Origin: Thermanaerothrix solaris
Lineage (GTDB): Bacteria; Chloroflexota; Anaerolineae; Anaerolineales; Anaerolineaceae
Direction of reading: 5' to 3'
Length of the DNA stretch: 64,000 bases
Assembly: GCF_032334255.1 (NCBI RefSeq)
Contig: NZ_JAUHMF010000001.1
Coordinates: 1,726,367-1,790,366, forward strand
The translations under genes and the position numbers were made by a program. Shown here one piece after another: positions 1-6,963 of the stretch. Position 1 is the stretch's first letter; each line of letters opens with the position of its first letter. The notes under the pieces were generated by a model. The model ran no database searches and was not told the DNA's origin. It saw only the letters and a program-made list of their open reading frames with translations.

Positions 1-461
1 TTAGCCCTTAGCGCAGGGAGAATCACCTTGGGAATTAGGCCTGTATCCGCATTCAAGAAAGCAAATACAATATAAGAGACAACCACCCAAGAAATTAAAT
101 TAGGCAAGAGATACATGCCCTGGAAGTACTTAGCGAAAAAGCGGTCCGCGATTTCGTTCATCATAATGGCTAAAACGATTGCAAAAATTGTTCCGATGAT
201 GATGAAAGCCAAATTGTATAAGAGAGTGTTCCTGGTCATTATCCATGCATCTGGCGTCGAGAAGAGGAATTCAAAATTTTTTAAACCAACCCAATCACTT
301 TTCAAGATCCCTTTAGCGTAGTCCAGTTTTTTAAACGCAATAATTATTCCCAACATTGGGATGTAGTTGTTAATGATGAGATACACTAATCCGGGTAAGG
401 CTAATAGAAGTAAGGGTAATTCATGAGAGAATGATTTTAAGAATGAGTGTTTTCGTTTCAT
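1..461 (-). CDS. Carbohydrate ABC transporter permease, LplB/UgpA type (3' end outside window)
   Basis: Inner-membrane permease subunit of a binding-protein-dependent sugar or oligosaccharide importer. The frame is open from the ATG at 461 to the window edge, about 153 codons with no stop. The visible part has a basic N-terminus (MKRKHSF), a first membrane segment (LLLLALPGLVYLI), the family block IPMLGIIIAFKKLDY and further hydrophobic segments, which fit the polysaccharide-type (LplB) permeases. It lies downstream of the solute-binding protein gene at 546-2069 on the same strand, separated by 84 bp containing a 14-bp hairpin, so the two are probably one operon with stepped-down permease expression. 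The stretch is AT-rich compared with most of the window. The substrate cannot be read from the sequence. The conserved EAA loop would lie beyond the edge. Confidence 0.85.
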   Translation of the reverse strand, partial: MKRKHSFLKSFSHELPLLLLALPGLVYLIINNYIPMLGIIIAFKKLDYAKGILKSDWVGLKNFEFLFSTPDAWIMTRNTLLYNLAFIIIGTIFAIVLAIMMNEIADRFFAKYFQGMYLLPNLISWVVVSYIVFAFLNADTGLIPKVILPALRA

Positions 462-486
462 GGCTCTCACTCAAAAATGATATAGG

Positions 487-518
487 GGGATGAAGCTGGC
501 ATAAGCCAGCTTCATCCC
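487..518 (-). promoter_or_regulatory. Intercistronic hairpin between binding-protein and permease genes
   Basis: A perfect 14-bp inverted repeat (487-500 and 505-518) with an ATAA loop. No T-run follows it on the minus strand, so it looks more like an mRNA-stabilising or partial-termination hairpin than a full terminator. Such hairpins are common between the abundant binding-protein gene and the low-expressed permease genes of ABC importers. Confidence 0.6.
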
Positions 519-545
519 AGTTTAATCCAAGGGACCTGGAGATAG

Positions 546-2069
546 CTATTTCTGTGTGCTAAGCCATTCATCTAACTGTTGTTGCTTTGCAGCAACGATT
601 TTTTCTATGCCTGCGGATTTCAGTTTTTCTAAGAAATTAGGAATCTCGGCGGGGTCCATACTACCAGTGGTCAAGCCCGGTACGTATTCATTAATGACAT
701 TGACTACAGCCGAGTACTCGTTGACCACCGAACTACCATCAAAGGTGAAGCCCATTGCAGGTGACATGGCCGAATGCTTAAGCTCATATTCCATCAATTT
801 CAAATCATCCATGTCTGTACCTTCCATCTGATACTGGATGAATTGATTGCCGACGATGCCACAACTCAATTGGGCTGTGTACGGTACTGTACTGGCGTCT
901 TTGCCTTCAGGGTACTTAACATGGTATTCATCTATTTTGACGTAATCACGACCTTCAATCCCATAGATGACTAAATTAATGACATCCTTGTCCGTAAATA
1001 GCAGGTTGATAAACTTTAATGCGGCCTCCGGGTGCTTGCTAATTGTGGAAACCCCCCAGGTCAAAGCATTTACGCTGGTTGAACTTAGATATGGCTGGGC
1101 CAAACGAACCATACGAATGGGTTGACCGGTTTGGGCCGAGATTTGCGTATAAGCCTGGTTGCCGGCATAAGCAGCGATATATGCAAACGCCTTGCCTGCG
1201 CTCATGAATTCCAAGACATTACTCGTTGTGGTAGCCGCGTCTTTTAGCACATAGCCTTTCTCGTACCATTCACGGGCCAGATTTACGATATCTCTAAACG
1301 CCTGAGTTTCGTAGAAATTGACAACGTGCATGTCATCCCCAATAAGAACTGCGACAGGCGTAAAGTAACTATCCCCCAAGAAATCGACTTTGTATTGTGT
1401 GGACATTAAGAGGGTGATCAGACCAATATTCCCTGTCTGCACTGGGACTAAGGGGATCATATCTGGATATTTGGCTTTGACCTTCGCAAAGACTTCCGTC
1501 AAGTCATAAACGGATTTAATCGTTGCCGGATCAACCCCAATTTCCTCCATAATATCAGCCCGGTAAACCAATTGGGGCGCCATAGCCATCCCCTTGTAAG
1601 CTGGAATTCCATAGAGTTTTCCATGAAGGGTGGCAGTTTTAAGAAAATCATCCCCAACCAATGCTTTGGTTTCAGGAGCGTATTGGTCAATCATTGTGGA
1701 AATATCAATGAATTCGTTATTAGCAACACGTTGGGGGAGATCGCCCAGAGTGTGATAAACATCCAAACCTTCACCACTTTGAAGAAGTAATGTGACTTGC
1801 TGCGCGTAATCCGTGACTGAAAAGGGGTGTAATTTTACAGTGGCATTAATTTTGGGTACAGTGATAGCATTAATGGCTTCTTCGACCGATGCTAAAGCAT
1901 CTGTCTCTGGGATTTTATTGAAACTGAGAAAGGCAAAATGAATCTCAGCAGGTGCTTCAGTTGGCGAACTTGACGCAGGAGGCTTTTGCCCAGGGCTACA
2001 GGCCGAGAACAGCAAAGATACGATAACCAGCAATCCCACAAAGGATAACCAAGCAGGCTTCTTATTCAT
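546..2069 (-). CDS. Extracellular solute-binding lipoprotein of a sugar ABC importer (LplA-like)
   Basis: The 507-aa precursor captures a sugar or oligosaccharide outside the membrane and delivers it to the adjacent permease. The N-terminus is a lipoprotein signal: basic start, hydrophobic core, lipobox LFSAC with the acylated Cys at about residue 24, then a Pro/Ser/Glu-rich linker. The mature region has the family-1 solute-binding layout (blocks EIHFAFLSF, SGEGLDVYHT, GIPAYKGMA, ALTWGVSTISKHPEAALKFINLL). The length and C-terminal region fit the LplA/DUF3502 group best known in Firmicutes. It is the first gene of the operon and has a consensus promoter and a LacI-type operator upstream at 2178-2224. 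The low GC content suggests acquisition by transfer. The substrate is not determinable. Confidence 0.88.
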   Translation of the reverse strand: MNKKPAWLSFVGLLVIVSLLFSACSPGQKPPASSSPTEAPAEIHFAFLSFNKIPETDALASVEEAINAITVPKINATVKLHPFSVTDYAQQVTLLLQSGEGLDVYHTLGDLPQRVANNEFIDISTMIDQYAPETKALVGDDFLKTATLHGKLYGIPAYKGMAMAPQLVYRADIMEEIGVDPATIKSVYDLTEVFAKVKAKYPDMIPLVPVQTGNIGLITLLMSTQYKVDFLGDSYFTPVAVLIGDDMHVVNFYETQAFRDIVNLAREWYEKGYVLKDAATTTSNVLEFMSAGKAFAYIAAYAGNQAYTQISAQTGQPIRMVRLAQPYLSSTSVNALTWGVSTISKHPEAALKFINLLFTDKDVINLVIYGIEGRDYVKIDEYHVKYPEGKDASTVPYTAQLSCGIVGNQFIQYQMEGTDMDDLKLMEYELKHSAMSPAMGFTFDGSSVVNEYSAVVNVINEYVPGLTTGSMDPAEIPNFLEKLKSAGIEKIVAAKQQQLDEWLSTQK

Positions 2070-2177
2070 TTCATATCCTCCTTATCTTTGTCATCTGATT
2101 TAATGGGGGGTTTGTGTTAGGGTGAGTCGGTGAGAAAATAGGGACAAATCATACACCTCAGGTTGTAATTTATATCA

Positions 2178-2224
2178 TGAAAGCAGTTTCACTTTTATTA
2201 TAAAAAGAAAAACACAAATGTCAA
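2178..2224 (-). promoter_or_regulatory. Promoter with LacI-type operator for the sugar ABC operon
   Basis: On the minus strand there is a TTGACA -35 (2224-2219), a 16-bp spacer and a TATAAT -10 (2202-2197). Directly downstream, over the expected start point, lies TGAAAGCAGTTTCA (2178-2191), whose 5-bp arms TGAAA/TTTCA and central C match the usual LacI-family operator at all but one defined position. This implies repression by a LacI-type regulator not encoded in the window. The rest of 2070-2527 is AT-rich and holds no gene I can support. Confidence 0.65.
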
Positions 2225-2462
2225 TATAAAATTAACAACTGACCTCTAGATAAAAGTGGGTGATTATTCATTGCTGACGTTTGAGTTTCAAAACTGAACT
2301 TACTCTTCTTGCCTTACGTTCAATATGAGAAGTGCAGAGGCGATTCATGTCCCCAATGCCCTCTAACACCATTCAGGCACGAAGCCTCAACTTTGGACTT
2401 GGGGAACTCACTCGACATCGCCCCGTTTTCTGCGCCTCCTTTTGCCAGGTCTCAAATTGGAC

Positions 2463-2515
2463 TTGACGCAATAACTTGATTCGATTATCCTCTAATCCGT
2501 TAGACCATGATCTAA
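2463..2515 (+). promoter_or_regulatory. Promoter and palindromic operator of the ArsR-family gene
   Basis: TTGACG (2463-2468), a 17-bp spacer and TATCCT (2486-2491) form a reasonable promoter. Immediately downstream, TTAGACCATGATCTAA (2500-2515) is a near-perfect 16-bp palindrome ending 12 bp before the start codon at 2528. The position at the start of transcription suits autorepression by the ArsR-type protein, which is inferred only from location and symmetry. Confidence 0.5.
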
Positions 2516-2527
2516 TAATGAGGTTCG

Positions 2528-3595
2528 ATGACCACCCTGCTCTGGGAAAGCGGTAGCGCTTACGATTTCTTCGTCGCCTTGTATGTGTTGCACCACCCCG
2601 GCGATTTTGGCCTGCGCCCCACCTGGGCCGCCGGGATGCGTTCGCGCCTGCCCGCCGCCCAGCGCGCCGACCTGGAACGCGCTCAGGCCTTCCTCGGCGT
2701 GCCCCTACCCTGGCTGCACGCTCTGCCGCCGGAAGCCAAAGAGACCGCCGGCGCCCTGGATGCCCTGGCTGCCCTGCCCCCCGCTACCCGCTTACCCGCC
2801 TTGCTCACCCACCCCCAGTGGCCGCCCGAAGCGCGCCAGGCACTGGATGACCTGGCCCGGCGCGGCCAGATCACCCCGGCGGGTTGGGAGATCCTGCGCC
2901 AGGCCTACGAACACGTGTGGCATCCGCGCCATCCCCAGGCCTTTACCCTGCTAGCCGAAGCCCTCAGTGCTGGCGAGGCGTTTGGCACCGCTCTGCTGGA
3001 TGCCCTGCGTGCCTTCTACCAGGCCTTCTTCCACGAAGAGGAAACTCACCTGCGCCCCTGGCTGGCGCGCGGGCTGGCCGACGCGCAGGCCCTGGCCACG
3101 CGCACCGACCTGCCCACCCTGCTCGAAACCCTCTCCGGCGGCGTGCGCTTCGAGGTGCTCGAGGAAGCTCCCGAGGTCGTCCTGGTGCCTTCGTATTGGA
3201 GCACGCCGCTGGTCTTCTACGGCCAGGTTACCCCAACGCGCTGGCTGATGGTCTTCGGTTGTCGCCCACCCTCGCAGGCACTGGCCAGCGGCGAGAACCT
3301 GCCTCCGACCCTGCTCCACCGCCTCAAAGCCCTCGCCGATCCTACCCGCCTGCGCATCCTGCGCTACCTGGCGCAAGGGCCGCAAACCCCCAGCTCTCTG
3401 GCACGCCAGTTACGCCTGCGCCCACCGACCGTGGTGCACCACCTGCAAGCCCTGCGCCTGGCCGGCCTGGTGCACATCACTATCACCCGCGCGGGCGAAC
3501 GGCGCTACGCCCTGCGCCGCGAAGCCATCACCGCCGCTTGCGCCGACCTCGAATCCTTTCTGCATCCCGATTCTCATCCCTCATCCCCGGAGTAA
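2528..3595 (+). CDS. ArsR-family transcriptional regulator with long N-terminal domain
   Basis: A 355-aa protein. The last 90 residues or so form an ArsR winged helix: LKALADPTRLRILRYLAQGP, then SSLARQLRLRPPTVVHHLQ as the recognition helix and a wing around ITITRAGERRYALR. The 250 residues before it are rich in Ala/Leu/Arg and helical, opening with LWESGSAYDFFVALYVLHHP. This architecture occurs in a large ArsR subgroup whose N-terminal domain is of unknown function. Typical metal-binding Cys motifs of ArsR/SmtB are absent, so the signal is probably not a metal bound in the usual way. The MFS transporter starts 5 bp after its stop, and a palindrome precedes it, so it probably represses itself and the exporter. 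Confidence 0.85.
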   Translation: MTTLLWESGSAYDFFVALYVLHHPGDFGLRPTWAAGMRSRLPAAQRADLERAQAFLGVPLPWLHALPPEAKETAGALDALAALPPATRLPALLTHPQWPPEARQALDDLARRGQITPAGWEILRQAYEHVWHPRHPQAFTLLAEALSAGEAFGTALLDALRAFYQAFFHEEETHLRPWLARGLADAQALATRTDLPTLLETLSGGVRFEVLEEAPEVVLVPSYWSTPLVFYGQVTPTRWLMVFGCRPPSQALASGENLPPTLLHRLKALADPTRLRILRYLAQGPQTPSSLARQLRLRPPTVVHHLQALRLAGLVHITITRAGERRYALRREAITAACADLESFLHPDSHPSSPE

Positions 3596-3600
3596 CCCTG

Positions 3601-4908
3601 ATGCCCGCGTTTTTCTCCCGCTTTTCGACCGTATTACGCTTGTACGCCGACCGCCTGAAGGCGTTCTCCCTGAATGCCCGCCTTTACCTGCTCAGCGTGG
3701 TGATCAGCGGCGCAGCGATGGGCGTCTTCCGCTTGCTCTTCAACTTCTACGTCCTCGCCCTGGGCTACGACGAAGCCCTGCTGGGCACGCTGATCGCCCT
3801 CAGCAGTCTGAGCGCCTTGCTTTCCGCCCTGCCCATGGGTTACCTGGTAGACCGACTGGGGCATAAACCGGCGCTTCTGCTGGGGAGCGGCTTGAGCGGG
3901 CTGGCGGTGGTGGCGATGGTGCTCTTCCCCTCGGTGGGCGTTTTTGTCAGCATGAACCTGCTCTTGGGGCTGGCGCAAAGTTTGAGCGGCGTAACCATGG
4001 GGCCCTTCCTGATGGAAAACAGCGGCGAAAAGGAACGCACCTACCTCTTTTCCTTCACCTCGGGTCTGCAGACGGTCTCCGGGTTTATCGGCAACTGGGT
4101 CGGTGGTTACCTGCCCACGTGGCTGGGCGCGTGGCGCGGCGTTGCCCCCACCAGCGCCACCGCCTATGCCCTGGCCCTCGGCGCCATCGTCGCCGCGGCG
4201 GCGTTGGGCTTACTGCCCCTGCTCTTCCTGCGCCCCCTGCACCTGTCCCGCGCCGAACGTTCCCTGTTTGCCCCCTTGACCTACCTGGGGCGGCAGTTCA
4301 ACACCATTGGCAAGTTAATCCTGCCCACCTTCCTCACCTCGATCGGCGCCGGGCTGATCATGCCCTTCATGAACGTCTTCTACCGCCAGGTGCACCATCA
4401 ACCTGACCCGGTGATCGGCACCCTCTTCGCCTGGGGATCGCTGGCAATGGGGGTGGGTTTGCTCATCGCCCCACCCCTGGCCGACCGCTGGGGCAAGGTG
4501 CCGCTGGTGGTGGTGACCCAACTGCTCTCGATCCCCTTCCTGGCCCTGATGGGCTTTGCCCCCTGGTTCCCGCTCAGCGCCGCCGCCTACTACATTCGCC
4601 TGACCCTGATGAACATGGGCCTGCCGGTGTATCAGGCGTTTGTGATGGAACGGGTGGAGCCGGGCGCCCGCGGCACGGTAGCCAGCCTGGTCAGCATGGC
4701 CAATAACTTCGGCTGGGCCTTTAGCCCCACCGTGAGCGGCTGGCTCCAGGTTCGCTACGGTTTTGGGCCGGCCTTCCTCGGCACGCTGGTGCTCTACTCG
4801 TTGGCCGTATTTTGCTACTGGTACTACTTCTGGCGGCCTCAGCCCGGTTCGGCGGCACTGCCCGCCACCTCTGCAACTTTTCAACGCCCGGCGCATCTGA
4901 ATAAGTGA
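3601..4908 (+). CDS. Major facilitator superfamily transporter
   Basis: A 435-aa polytopic membrane protein with about 12 hydrophobic segments. The loop between helices 2 and 3 carries the MFS signature GYLVDRLGHKPALLLG, repeated in the second half as LADRWGKVPLVVV. The ATG at 3601 was chosen over an in-frame extension further upstream because that extension overlaps the ArsR gene, while a GGAG ribosome site lies about 10 bp before 3601. The gene is coupled to the ArsR-type regulator with a 5-bp gap, which points to an inducible exporter of a small molecule. The substrate is unknown; sugar or drug efflux are both possible. Confidence 0.85.
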   Translation: MPAFFSRFSTVLRLYADRLKAFSLNARLYLLSVVISGAAMGVFRLLFNFYVLALGYDEALLGTLIALSSLSALLSALPMGYLVDRLGHKPALLLGSGLSGLAVVAMVLFPSVGVFVSMNLLLGLAQSLSGVTMGPFLMENSGEKERTYLFSFTSGLQTVSGFIGNWVGGYLPTWLGAWRGVAPTSATAYALALGAIVAAAALGLLPLLFLRPLHLSRAERSLFAPLTYLGRQFNTIGKLILPTFLTSIGAGLIMPFMNVFYRQVHHQPDPVIGTLFAWGSLAMGVGLLIAPPLADRWGKVPLVVVTQLLSIPFLALMGFAPWFPLSAAAYYIRLTLMNMGLPVYQAFVMERVEPGARGTVASLVSMANNFGWAFSPTVSGWLQVRYGFGPAFLGTLVLYSLAVFCYWYYFWRPQPGSAALPATSATFQRPAHLNK

Positions 4909-4946
4909 TGTCAATCACAAATTGAACGTGGAGGATGAAACAACGT

Positions 4947-5354
4947 ATGGAAATGATCATTGACTTTCCGGGTGGGGCGCGGGTGGACGCCCACTTTGGC
5001 CCCTACACCGTCAAGACCGACCAACCCCCCATGGGTGGCGGCGAGGGTTCTGCCCCGACCCCGTTTGCCGTTTTTCTGGCCTCTATTGGCACCTGCGCCG
5101 GGATTTACGTCCTGGGCTTCTGCCGCCAGCGCGGCCTGCCGACCGATGGCATTCGCATCATCCAGCGCATACGAAGCAACCCCTCGACCGGGATGGTGGA
5201 CGAGATTGATCTGGAGATCCAGGTACCACCAACGTTCCCGCAGAAATACTATGACGCCCTGGTGCGTTCCGCCGAGCAGTGCGCGGTGAAGAAGCACCTG
5301 GAGCGCCCGCCGCGCTTCAACGTGCACACTGAGGTGGTTGGTCAACCCGCCTGA
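4947..5354 (+). CDS. OsmC/Ohr-family protein
   Basis: A 135-aa cytoplasmic protein. The two family cysteines are present in GTCAGIYVLGFCRQRGLP, and the N-terminal strand block FPGGARVDAHFGPYTVKTDQP also fits. OsmC/Ohr proteins reduce hydroperoxides with this cysteine pair, although the YhfA-like branch, which this resembles in length and in the short N-terminus, has no proven substrate. An ATG at 4935 directly abuts the GGAGG ribosome site, so the next in-frame ATG at 4947 is the more likely start. It follows the MFS gene by 38 bp and could share its transcript. Confidence 0.82.
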   Translation: MEMIIDFPGGARVDAHFGPYTVKTDQPPMGGGEGSAPTPFAVFLASIGTCAGIYVLGFCRQRGLPTDGIRIIQRIRSNPSTGMVDEIDLEIQVPPTFPQKYYDALVRSAEQCAVKKHLERPPRFNVHTEVVGQPA

Positions 5355-5484
5355 TCCTCAGCGGCCCGTCTTAATACAGTGCCCGGCGCGCCCCGCCGTT
5401 ATTTTCCCCTCCCACGGCGCGTTTTGGGTTAGAATCGTCCCCGTCGGACGAGATTGCCTAATCAGCGTCAAGTGAGGTGAGAAG

Positions 5485-5988
5485 ATGCGTAAAGTACTTG
5501 CGGTTTTATTGCTGATCGTGCTGATGGGGGCGCTGGGAGGATGCAAAGCCAAAGTAGAAGAAGGTCGTCTGATCGTGCCGGTGCGGCTGGATGAAGCCGC
5601 CCTGCGCCAATTGGTGGACCTGGCGGTCAAGGCCTATACCGCCCAGCAGGGCAGCAATCCCCTGACCGTGACGGTGGACACGCTTACGTTTCTGCCTCCG
5701 GACGGACTGGCAGTGACCATGCGCGCTCAAGCCGAGAACCTTCCCACCGTGAGCGGCCAGGCCGAGATGCGCTTTGCCGTGCAAGACGGCCTGCCCCAGG
5801 TCACCATTACCCGCCTGGAGATCCCCGGCGTGACGGTGAGCGAAGACCAGTTGCAAACCCTGAACCGCCTGCTGAGCACCCAGTTGCAGGAACAGATGCG
5901 CCGTGCCGGTGACCGCGTCAGCCTGCGCGAGATCGCCGTGGAATCGGATGCCCTGGTGCTCCAGGTCGAGGTGCAGTTGACGCGCTAA
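5485..5988 (+). CDS. Predicted lipoprotein, unknown function
   Basis: A 167-aa protein with a clear lipoprotein signal (hydrophobic core, lipobox LGGC, Cys at about 20). The mature part alternates beta strands and amphipathic helices: VRLDEAALRQLVDLAVKAY, then strands around LTVTVDTLTFLPPDGLAVTM and SGQAEMRFAVQDGLPQVTI, then a helix and a final strand. This pattern is reminiscent of lipid-binding SMP/DUF2993-like folds, but the resemblance is only at pattern level. A GAGG ribosome site precedes the ATG. No operon partner is obvious; cas6 begins 45 bp downstream with its own promoter-like sequence. Confidence 0.7.
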   Translation: MRKVLAVLLLIVLMGALGGCKAKVEEGRLIVPVRLDEAALRQLVDLAVKAYTAQQGSNPLTVTVDTLTFLPPDGLAVTMRAQAENLPTVSGQAEMRFAVQDGLPQVTITRLEIPGVTVSEDQLQTLNRLLSTQLQEQMRRAGDRVSLREIAVESDALVLQVEVQLTR

Positions 5989-6014
5989 TTCGTTCCGCTA
6001 CCCACCCAGTGCAC

Positions 6015-6034
6015 TATGATAAAATCAGGGGTGA
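6015..6034 (+). promoter_or_regulatory. -10 element close to the cas6 start (near-leaderless transcript)
   Basis: TATGAT/GATAAAAT at 6015-6025 lies only about 10-15 bp before the possible starts GTG 6031 and ATG 6034, with AGGGG squeezed between. This suggests a very short or absent 5' leader. I chose ATG 6034; an upstream ATG at 6016 would lie inside the -10 element and is unlikely. Confidence 0.45.
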
Positions 6035-6927
6035 TGAGCGTTTCCACCCCTGATTTGCTTTCCCTCGTCCTCACCTTGCGCCCAACCCCGCAAGCCATCC
6101 GGTCTCAGCGCCCCTTACCGCGCTGGTGGGGGCGAGCAACCCACGCCTTCTTCTTGCGGGTTATCGGCGCCGCCGACCCCGACCTGGCCAATCGCCTTCA
6201 CGACGAGGAAGGTGTGCGCCCCTTCACCACCTCCAACTTGCTGGGCAGTTTTCCCCACGGGCGCCTTGATCCCGACCACCGCTACACCCTGCGCTTTACC
6301 GCGCTCACTGCCGAGGTCGCGGCGATCCTGCTCCGAGCAACGCGGGAGGGAATGTTGAGGCCGGGAGAAATTATCCCCTTAGAAGCCATGTCCTTTGAGG
6401 TGGTTGCGGTGGCCACAGATGAAAGCGAGCATCCCTGGGCGGCGACGACCTCCTTCGCCGAACTGGGCGCCCAGCACCTCTTGCCCCACCACCGCCCGCC
6501 GCGCCGCCTGACCTTGCACCTCGCCAGCCCGACCGCTTTCCATTCCAGTGAACGTACACAACCCCTGCCCCTGCCCGATCTGGTCTTCGGCAACCTGCTG
6601 GAACGCTGGAACCGCTATGCCCCGGTCGCCCTGCCCGAAGCGGCGCGCCAGTATGCCGCGGAATGCCTGGTCATTTCGCGCTTCAACCTGCGCAGTCAGG
6701 CGGTGCCGTTTAAAGAAGGGGGAATGCGCATCGGTACGGTGGGCGACATTACTTACACCACCCTCAACTACGATCGCTACTGGATGGGCGTGATGAGCGC
6801 CCTGGCTGCATTGGCGCAATTCTCGGGTGTAGGCGTGGCCGTCTCGGTGGGTATGGGGCAATGCCGCCTGCGCGCCACCGAGGCCACGGCAGACTCCGCC
6901 GAGAACGATGCCACGCCGTTGGAATAA
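6034..6927 (+). CDS. cas6: CRISPR-associated endoribonuclease Cas6
   Basis: A 297-aa RAMP protein that cuts the CRISPR transcript inside each repeat to give crRNAs. The C-terminal glycine-rich loop typical of Cas6 is clear: FSGVGVAVSVGMGQCRL at about residues 265-281. The N-terminal ferredoxin-like half contains RWWGRATHAFFLRVIG and the block PFTTSNLLGSF, both common in Cas6. A His-rich stretch (QHLLPHHRPPRR) is central; the catalytic His cannot be assigned from sequence alone. cas1 and cas2 lie 4 kb downstream on the same strand, separated by an exoprotein gene on the other strand, and the array follows cas2. No Cascade, Cas10 or other effector gene is in the window, so the crRNAs must serve effectors elsewhere. 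Confidence 0.9.
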   Translation: MSVSTPDLLSLVLTLRPTPQAIRSQRPLPRWWGRATHAFFLRVIGAADPDLANRLHDEEGVRPFTTSNLLGSFPHGRLDPDHRYTLRFTALTAEVAAILLRATREGMLRPGEIIPLEAMSFEVVAVATDESEHPWAATTSFAELGAQHLLPHHRPPRRLTLHLASPTAFHSSERTQPLPLPDLVFGNLLERWNRYAPVALPEAARQYAAECLVISRFNLRSQAVPFKEGGMRIGTVGDITYTTLNYDRYWMGVMSALAALAQFSGVGVAVSVGMGQCRLRATEATADSAENDATPLE

Positions 6928-6963
6928 CTGCGAGCCCCCCTTCTATGCCGCCACGCCTACGCG

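Noticed and set aside
2884..3600. A 5' extension of the MFS transporter frame through the ArsR gene
   Set aside because: The extension is a Pro/Arg/Ala-rich shadow of the ArsR coding sequence; the true start at 3601 has a ribosome site and gives a normal MFS N-terminus.
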